This document shows, in pieces, positions 4,322 through 9,324 of a DNA stretch of 9,324 nucleotides (the stretch's first letter is position 1; each line of letters opens with the position of its first letter). The stretch is taken from NCBI GenBank assembly GCA_026419655.1, contig JANZZA010000456.1, positions 1 to 9,324 of the forward strand, written 5' to 3'. This DNA is from Armatimonadota bacterium. GTDB taxonomy: Bacteria; Armatimonadota; Zipacnadia; Zipacnadales; FEN-943. Made by a program: the position numbers and the translations under genes. Below the pieces are notes generated by a model. The model was given only the letters and a program-made list of their open reading frames with translations, made no database searches and had not been told where the DNA came from.

Positions 4322-5995
4322 ATGAGAGCTGCAAGCCGCAGAATGAAATACGTGTTTGTGACCGGGGGCGTCGTCTCGGCCATCGGCAAAGGCATAACTA
4401 CGGCATCGCTGGGCCGGCTGCTCAAAAGTCGGGGCTTTGGCGTGGCCCTTCTCAAGATTGACCCGTACCTCAATACGGACGCAGGGCTTATGAATCCTTT
4501 CCAGCACGGGGAAGTTTACGTGACCGACGACGGTGCCGAGACTGACCTGGACCTGGGACACTATGAGCGCTTTGTGGATGAGAACCTCACACACCGATCC
4601 AACGTCACCACAGGCCAAGTCTACGGCGAAGTCATTCGAAAAGAACGCGCCGGAAGCTTCTATCTGGGCGAGACCGTGCAAGTCGTACCGCACCTGACTA
4701 ACGAGATAAAGGAACGCATCCGGGCCTGCGGGCGGCATCACGGCGCCGACATTACTATCGTCGAGATTGGCGGAACGGTCGGCGATATTGAGGGACAACC
4801 CTTCCTCGAAGCAGCCCGCCAGATGCTTTTCGATGAGGGCCGCGAAAATTGTTGCTACGTCCACGTGACCCTGGTGCCGTACTTGGACACCGTCGGCGAG
4901 CTGAAAACAAAGCCCACCCAGCACTCAGTACGGGAACTGCTGCGCTCTGGCATCCATCCCGATGTACTGGTTTGCCGCACCCGGTATCCGCTAAGCGAGT
5001 CCATCAGGCGCAAGATTGGACTGCTGTGCGGCCTGCCAACCGAAGCAGTCATTGAGGGACTGGACATCCGAAAATCTCTTTATGAGATACCCCTCCACCT
5101 GGAGCGCCAGGGCATTGCTGACTTAGTGCTCGACCGTCTTGGACTTGAGCGCCAGCCCCCCGACCTGCGTGACTGGGAAGAGCTTGTACGCCGAGTCACC
5201 TCTCCTTCGCGCGGGGTTCGCATCGCCATGGTCGGTAAGTACATGGACCTTCACGACGCATATCTTTCCGTCACCGAAGCGCTGCGGCACGGCGGCGCGG
5301 CTCACGATGCCGAAGTAGAAATCAAATACGTAGACTCGGAGGACGTGGAAGAACAAGGGCCAGAAACACTACTGGCCGATGTGAACGGCGTTCTCGTGCC
5401 AGGAGGCTTTGGCAAGCGAGGCATTGAGGGCAAGATAGCCGCCATCCGCTACGCACGCGAGAACCGCATTCCCTTCCTGGGCCTCTGCCTGGGGCTGCAG
5501 TGCGCCGTGATAGAGTATGCACGAAATGTCTGCGGGCTGGAGGAAGCTAACTCGAAGGAATTTGATGATGCCACGCCGCATCCCGTCGTTATCTACCTTA
5601 AAGAACAAGAATACATCACGGAGCTCGGGGGTACCATGCGGCTAGGCGCGTACCCGTGCGTGCTTAAGCCGGACAGCCTGGCGGAAAGACTCTACGGGAC
5701 GCAGGAAATCTCTGAGCGACACCGGCACCGCTACGAAGTCAGCAATGCCTACCGTCCCATTCTAGCTGAGCATGGACTGATTTTCAGCGGGACATCACCC
5801 GAGGGTGACTTGGTTGAAATAATCGAGCTGCCGCAAGACCAGCACCCCTTCTTCATTGGAGTGCAGTTTCACCCGGAGTTCAAATCACGGCCCACGCGCC
5901 CGCATCCTTTGTTTGCAGGATTTGTGGGCGCGGCCATAGAGGAGGCCAGCCGCAGGCCCGTGGCGGCTGGCGATAGCTCTCAGGCCGCTGAATAG
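4322..5995 (+). CDS. pyrG: CTP synthase (glutamine-hydrolysing)
   Basis: PyrG aminates UTP to CTP with ATP and glutamine, the last step of pyrimidine nucleotide synthesis, as a cytoplasmic tetramer. The 557-residue product is full length. The amidoligase domain opens with KYVFVTGGVVSAIGKG (residues 9-24, P-loop). Next come KIDPYLNTDAG (45-55), HGEVYVTDDGAETDLDLGHY (62-81) and EIGGTVGDIE (148-157). The glutaminase domain holds GGFGKRG, the nucleophile Cys389 in FLGLCLGLQ, and His517/Glu519 in FHPEF, a complete class I triad. KIDPYLNTDAG differs slightly from the common KIDPYINVDPG. ATG 4322 was chosen for its ribosome-binding site; ATG 4343 would give the usual MKYVFVTGG start. It is probably co-transcribed with the coiled-coil gene. 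The last 20 residues are not conserved family sequence and contain a hairpin at DNA level. Confidence 0.97.
   Translation: MRAASRRMKYVFVTGGVVSAIGKGITTASLGRLLKSRGFGVALLKIDPYLNTDAGLMNPFQHGEVYVTDDGAETDLDLGHYERFVDENLTHRSNVTTGQVYGEVIRKERAGSFYLGETVQVVPHLTNEIKERIRACGRHHGADITIVEIGGTVGDIEGQPFLEAARQMLFDEGRENCCYVHVTLVPYLDTVGELKTKPTQHSVRELLRSGIHPDVLVCRTRYPLSESIRRKIGLLCGLPTEAVIEGLDIRKSLYEIPLHLERQGIADLVLDRLGLERQPPDLRDWEELVRRVTSPSRGVRIAMVGKYMDLHDAYLSVTEALRHGGAAHDAEVEIKYVDSEDVEEQGPETLLADVNGVLVPGGFGKRGIEGKIAAIRYARENRIPFLGLCLGLQCAVIEYARNVCGLEEANSKEFDDATPHPVVIYLKEQEYITELGGTMRLGAYPCVLKPDSLAERLYGTQEISERHRHRYEVSNAYRPILAEHGLIFSGTSPEGDLVEIIELPQDQHPFFIGVQFHPEFKSRPTRPHPLFAGFVGAAIEEASRRPVAAGDSSQAAE
5945..5971. repeat. 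Perfect 9-bp inverted repeat at the 3' end of pyrG
   Basis: GCCAGCCGC (5945-5953) and GCGGCTGGC (5963-5971) are perfectly complementary around a 9-nt loop, within the last codons of pyrG. No T-run follows on the plus strand (GATAGCTCTCAGG). It could weaken read-through toward the helicase gene or stabilise the 3' end, but it is not a canonical intrinsic terminator. No other terminator is seen in 5996-6055. Confidence 0.45.
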
Positions 5996-6055
5996 CTCCC
6001 TGGTTAGCCCAGCGGCCACCGCGACATAGCCTTTCGACGCCTGCTTGCAAGTACA

Positions 6056-8263
6056 ATGAATCTTCTCGACGACCTTAACCCTCAGCAGAGAGAAGCCGCT
6101 ACCGCAGTGGACGGCCCCGTGCTCATCTTCGCGGGCGCCGGCAGTGGCAAGACGCGCGTCCTCACCCACCGCATCGCCTATCTTATCGCCGCCCAGGGCG
6201 TGGATCCTCTGAACATTCTCGCCGTGACCTTCACCAACAAGGCCGCCCGCGAGATGAAGGAGCGCCTCGATGCGTTGATCGGCCCCGCTCAGGCCCAGGC
6301 CCTGACCGTCGGCACCTTCCATAGCCTCTGCGCGCGCTTCCTCCGCCGCGATATTGTCCACCTCGGGCGCGAACGGGATTTCGCCATCTACGACAGTGAC
6401 GACCAGGAACGCCTGATGCGCCGCGTGCTCCGCGATCTTAATCTCAACGAGAAGCAGAACCCGCCCCGCGCCATCCACGCCCGCATCTCCAGCGCCAAGA
6501 ATGAGTTGATCTCCCCCCAGGAGTACGCCCGCCGCAACCGGACGTACTTCGATGAGATCGTCACCCGCTGCTACGAGCGTTACCAGGCCCTCCTGCGCGA
6601 GGCCAACGCCCTCGATTTTGACGATCTGCTCGTCGAGACGGTGCGTCTCTTCGACCAGCACCCCGAGGTCCTGGCGAAGTATCAGGAACGCTACGTCTAT
6701 CTGCTGGTGGACGAGTATCAGGACACCAACCACGCCCAGTATGTGTTGATCAAGCAACTGGCCGCCCGACACCGCAACCTCTTTGTCGTTGGCGACGCCG
6801 ACCAGAGCATCTACGGCTGGCGTGGCGCCGATGTGCGCAACATCCTCCAGTTCGAGCAGGACTATCCCGATGCCCGGGTCATTCTGCTCGAGCAGAACTA
6901 CCGCTCCACCCAGAGCATCCTCGATACGGCCCAGGCAGTGATTACCGCCGGCGAGAAGCGTAAGCACGTCAAGCAACTCTGGACGGCCAACGGCGCCGGG
7001 CCGCAGGTGATGCTCCACGAGGGCTACGACCAGGACGCCGAGGCGGCCTTTGTCGCCGATGAGATCGCCCGGCTGGTCGCCGCCGGCGAGGCCCGCTACC
7101 GCGACTGCGCCGTGATGTACCGCACCAACGCCCAGTCCCGCGCGCTGGAAGAGGCCCTCTCGCGCCGCGGCGTTCCCTACCAACTGATCGGCGGCCTCCG
7201 CTTCTGGGAGCGCAAAGAGGTCAAGGACACCCTGGCCTACCTGCGGCTCGCCGCCAACCCCTACGATAGCATCAGCCTGACGCGCGTACTGAACTGGCCC
7301 GCCCGCGGCATCGGCGAGCGCACCGAGGCCGAGTTGAGCCGCTGGGCGGCCTCCCTCGGCGTGCCGCTCTACCAGGCCCTCAAAGAGTTGGAGGACGAAG
7401 ACGCTCCCTCGCCCTTCGCCCCCCGCGCCGCCGCCGCCCTGCGCGGCTTCCTTGGCCTGGTTGACGGCCTGATCGCCGCCCGCCGCGAGTTGCCCCTGCT
7501 CAAGTTGCTCGAAACGCTTATCGAGCGCCTCGAGCTGCGCGAGACGCTGATCCGCGAGTATGGCGAGGAGTCGGCCGATGAGCGCTGGGCCAACATCCAG
7601 GAGCTTGCCGCCTTCGCCGGGCGCTACGCCGGGCTGCCCCTCGAGCAGCAACTGCCCCAGTTTCTCGAAGAGGTGGCCCTGGTCGCCGATGTGGACCGGA
7701 TCGACCCCCGGGCCGACGCGGTCACCTGTATCACCCTGCACCAGGCCAAGGGGCTGGAGTACGCGGTGGTGTTTCTGGTGGGGCTTGAAGAGGGCCTGCT
7801 GCCCCACAGCCGCTCTACCGACGACCGCGAACGGCTGGAGGAGGAACGGCGCCTGCTCTACGTGGGCATCACGCGGGCCAGGCGGCGCCTCTACCTGTGC
7901 CACGCTTTCCGGCGCGAGAGCTTTAACCGCACCAACCTGAGCGTGCCCTCGCGCTTTCTGGGCGACATCCCCCGCGAGTTGTTGAAACGGCCCGGCCAGC
8001 GCCCGGCGACCGCCACCGCCCCGGCCCGCCAGCGCCCCGCGCGCCCCCGCGATCCCTGGCGCGCCTCCGCACCCTCCCGCGCCGCCAGCGGCCCGGTCGA
8101 GGTGAGCTTCTTCCCCGGCCAGCGCGTGCGCCACAACGCCTTCGGCGAGGGCGTTGTGGTAAGCAGCCGCCTGGTGGACGGCGACGAAGAGGTGACCGTC
8201 AGTTTCGCCGACCGCGAACGGCGCCTGCTCGCCAGCTTCGCCCGCCTCGAACGGCTCGGCTGA
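6056..8263 (+). CDS. pcrA: PcrA/UvrD superfamily 1A DNA helicase
   Basis: This is an ATP-dependent 3'-5' DNA helicase for repair and for clearing replication forks. At 735 residues it is typical of PcrA. All SF1 motifs are intact: Q motif (LNPQQREA, 7-14), Walker A AGAGSGKT (26-33), Ia VTFTNKAAREM (57-67), Ib GTFHSLCARF (86-95), II LLVDEYQDTN (216-225), III VVGDADQSIYGWRGA (244-258), IV LEQNYRST (278-285), V ITLHQAKGLEYAVVF (559-573) and VI RRLLYVGITRARRRLYL (598-614). A Pro/Arg/Ala-rich linker (about 645-680) leads to a Tudor-like C-terminal domain (about 681-735: FFPGQRVRHNAFGEGVVVSS), which contacts RNA polymerase in PcrA. The start MNLLDDLNPQQ is the family norm, although no Shine-Dalgarno precedes it. 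GC and codon use are clearly higher than in pyrG. It converges on the LysR gene. UvrD is an equally fair name. Confidence 0.96.
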   Translation: MNLLDDLNPQQREAATAVDGPVLIFAGAGSGKTRVLTHRIAYLIAAQGVDPLNILAVTFTNKAAREMKERLDALIGPAQAQALTVGTFHSLCARFLRRDIVHLGRERDFAIYDSDDQERLMRRVLRDLNLNEKQNPPRAIHARISSAKNELISPQEYARRNRTYFDEIVTRCYERYQALLREANALDFDDLLVETVRLFDQHPEVLAKYQERYVYLLVDEYQDTNHAQYVLIKQLAARHRNLFVVGDADQSIYGWRGADVRNILQFEQDYPDARVILLEQNYRSTQSILDTAQAVITAGEKRKHVKQLWTANGAGPQVMLHEGYDQDAEAAFVADEIARLVAAGEARYRDCAVMYRTNAQSRALEEALSRRGVPYQLIGGLRFWERKEVKDTLAYLRLAANPYDSISLTRVLNWPARGIGERTEAELSRWAASLGVPLYQALKELEDEDAPSPFAPRAAAALRGFLGLVDGLIAARRELPLLKLLETLIERLELRETLIREYGEESADERWANIQELAAFAGRYAGLPLEQQLPQFLEEVALVADVDRIDPRADAVTCITLHQAKGLEYAVVFLVGLEEGLLPHSRSTDDRERLEEERRLLYVGITRARRRLYLCHAFRRESFNRTNLSVPSRFLGDIPRELLKRPGQRPATATAPARQRPARPRDPWRASAPSRAASGPVEVSFFPGQRVRHNAFGEGVVVSSRLVDGDEEVTVSFADRERRLLASFARLERLG

Positions 8264-8304
8264 TGCCAGGTGCTCGGACGCCGTCGCCCAGCCTCATCGG
8301 GCCA

Positions 8305-8327
8305 CCCAATCCCAAATCCAAAATCCC
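8305..8327. repeat. Degenerate short tandem motif AATCCC/AAATCC/AAAATCCC
   Basis: CCCAAT, CCCAAATCC and AAAATCCC follow each other directly, with growing A-runs, just past the LysR stop in the 63-bp convergent gap. It is an A/C-only island in otherwise mixed GC-rich sequence. It resembles dispersed short repeats seen between genes in some filamentous phototrophs (recollection, not a search). It has no hairpin and is not an intrinsic terminator. Confidence 0.35.
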
Positions 8328-9208
8328 TACTCCTGGCGCAACCGCTCCACCAGGAACTCCCGCAACGCCCGCGCCGCCGGCGAGGCCACCCGGTCCCCCC
8401 GCCAGACCAGCCCCAGACTGCGCGTGAGGTGCTGATCGGTGACCCGGAGGGCGACGAGGTCGTCGGTATTCTGGACCGCCAGGCGCGGCACCAGGGCGAT
8501 GCCGATGCCCGCGGCGACGAAGCGCAGCAGCGTGTCGGTCTCGCCGCCGTCGAGCACGACCCGCGGCGCGAAACCGGCGACCTGGCATGCGCTCAGGGTG
8601 GCCTCGCGCAGTTCATAGTTCTGCGGCGAGAGCACCCACGGTTCGTCGCGCAGTTCGGTGAAGGCCACCGTCTCGCGGGTCGCCAGGGGATGCTCGCGCC
8701 ACACCGCGATCACCATCTCCTCGCTGAACAATGGCACCACCGTAAGGTGCTCATCCTCGACCGGCAGGGTCACGACCGCGACGTCGGTCAGCCCCGTCTC
8801 CAGTAAATCGAGCAGCGTTTGCACGCCCGACTCGTGCAGGCGCAACTCGATGCCGGGGTACTGCCGGTTAAAGGCCGTCAGCACCGGAGGCAGCAGTTGC
8901 ATGCCCACCGTCGGCGGGGCGCCCACCGTCGCCCGACCCCGCCGCAGCCCGATGCGTTCGGCCATCTCCGCCCGCGCCGCCTCGACCTGCGCCATCACCG
9001 CGCGCGCGTGGGGCAGCAATGCCTCACCTGCCTCCGTCAGGCGCACGTTGCGGCCCACCCGGTCGAACAGCGCGACCCCCAGTTCCTGCTCCAACTGGCT
9101 GATCTGTTTGCTGAGGGCTGGCTGGGCAATGTGCAACTCGGCCGCCGCGCGGGTCACGTGGGAGTGGCGCGCCACCGCTTCAAAGTACCGCAGGTGTCGA
9201 AGTTCCAT
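8327..9208 (-). CDS. LysR-family transcriptional regulator
   Basis: This 293-residue protein has standard LysR length. The N-terminal winged helix-turn-helix is unmistakable: MELRHLRYFEAVARHSHVTR, then AAAELHIAQPALSKQISQLE (21-40, with the recognition helix PALSKQISQLE), then LGVALFDRVGRNVRLTEAGE (43-62). A linker helix (about 63-88) leads to the periplasmic-binding-like effector domain (about 92-290), with PPTVGMQLLPPVLTAFNRQY at the start of its first half and FVAAGIGIALVPRLAV near the end. The effector is unknown; the closest feel is the CynR/CbbR-like subgroup, which is a guess. The ATG at 9208 lies 8 nt after GGAG (9220-9217). An inverted repeat with T-N11-A lies just upstream (9224-9238) and suggests autoregulation. 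The regulated neighbour, if divergent, lies beyond the right edge. It converges with the helicase gene. Confidence 0.95.
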   Translation of the reverse strand: MELRHLRYFEAVARHSHVTRAAAELHIAQPALSKQISQLEQELGVALFDRVGRNVRLTEAGEALLPHARAVMAQVEAARAEMAERIGLRRGRATVGAPPTVGMQLLPPVLTAFNRQYPGIELRLHESGVQTLLDLLETGLTDVAVVTLPVEDEHLTVVPLFSEEMVIAVWREHPLATRETVAFTELRDEPWVLSPQNYELREATLSACQVAGFAPRVVLDGGETDTLLRFVAAGIGIALVPRLAVQNTDDLVALRVTDQHLTRSLGLVWRGDRVASPAARALREFLVERLRQE

Positions 9209-9223
9209 AGACGGCTCTCCAGA

Positions 9224-9238
9224 CTCCGTGTTCCGGAG
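9224..9238. promoter_or_regulatory. LysR-type T-N11-A operator dyad
   Basis: CTCCG (9224-9228) and CGGAG (9234-9238) form a perfect 5-bp dyad around TGTTC. Within it, T9225 and A9237 are separated by exactly 11 nt, the classic LysR-family binding pattern. It sits 16 bp upstream of the LysR start codon, a suitable place for autorepression or for control of a divergent gene beyond the window. Confidence 0.5.
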
Positions 9239-9285
9239 ACATCGTTTCGCTGCGCGACGGTTCCTGGTCGCAGTTGGGGGGAGGT

Positions 9286-9306
9286 GCGGAGGGCGCAGCC
9301 CTCCGC
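9286..9306. repeat. 9-bp-stem GC-rich palindrome
   Basis: GCGGAGGGC (9286-9294), loop GCA, then GCCCTCCGC (9298-9306): a perfect stem with a 3-nt loop. No T-run follows on either strand, so it is not a canonical terminator. Its form is that of dispersed intergenic palindromes common in some GC-rich Chloroflexota genomes (inference from memory). The sequence from 9239 to the right edge shows no gene. Confidence 0.5.
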
Positions 9307-9324
9307 CATCCCTCTGTTCCGCCC

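Noticed and set aside
3682..4924. Long minus-strand frames (263 and 309 codons) opposite the coiled-coil gene and pyrG
   Set aside because: They are antisense to pyrG and to the better-supported upstream gene, have no ribosome-binding sites seen, and their compositions do not look protein-like.
6033..6057. TTCGAC and TACAAT as a promoter for the helicase gene
   Set aside because: The spacer is only 13 nt, and the -10 box would overlap the ATG, placing the transcription start inside the gene.
5885..8134. A 749-codon open frame on the minus strand opposite the helicase gene
   Set aside because: It is rich in Gly, Ala, Val and Leu with no recognisable domain, and it lies fully antisense to a helicase with every motif intact. 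High GC3 suppresses stop codons on the opposite strand.

Overview
This is bacterial chromosomal DNA, dense in genes and moderately to strongly GC-rich. It holds two blocks that may have different histories. The left block (1 to about 6000) has a mixed codon style. Hand counts of sample lines give 53% GC at 4561-4620 and 65% at 5161-5220. The right block (about 6050 to the end) is more GC-rich, with C or G in most third codon positions: 70% at 6121-6180 and 75% at 7081-7140. The right-hand helicase and LysR regulator, and the short palindromes around them, recall filamentous Chloroflexota. That is an impression, not a database result, and no 16S or other taxonomic marker is present.

Layout. 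A minus-strand operon runs from an extended -10 promoter (TGCTATAAT, 3475-3467) leftward through four genes. They are a protein with a DnaA-N-terminal-like domain (3428-2751), a DUF366 protein (2754-2200), a QueE-type radical SAM enzyme (2212-1451) and a 2-hydroxyacyl-CoA dehydratase D-subunit-like Fe-S protein (1454-390). The genes overlap: two junctions are ATGA stop/start overlaps and the third overlaps by 7 to 13 nt. The set is therefore almost certainly co-transcribed and translationally coupled. After a 311-bp gap, the first 26 codons of an exported protein, also on the minus strand, run off the left edge.

A second promoter (TTGACT-18-TACTTT with an upstream TG, 3610-3639) faces right. 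It drives a coiled-coil protein with an acidic tail (3700-4254) and then pyrG, CTP synthase (4322-5995). A strong symmetric hairpin ends on the first bases of the pyrG ribosome-binding site. The composition change lies close to the pyrG/helicase junction. A full-length PcrA/UvrD helicase follows (6056-8263), convergent with a LysR-type regulator (8327-9208). The regulator has a textbook T-N11-A dyad just upstream of its start.

The most novel item is the minus-strand operon. It combines a radical SAM enzyme normally used for preQ0/queuosine, an orphan HGD-D-like protein lacking its usual partner and activator, an uncharacterised DUF366 protein with a biotin/lipoate-ligase-like signature, and a DnaA-N-like protein with no ATPase domain. 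I know of no described pathway that joins these four.
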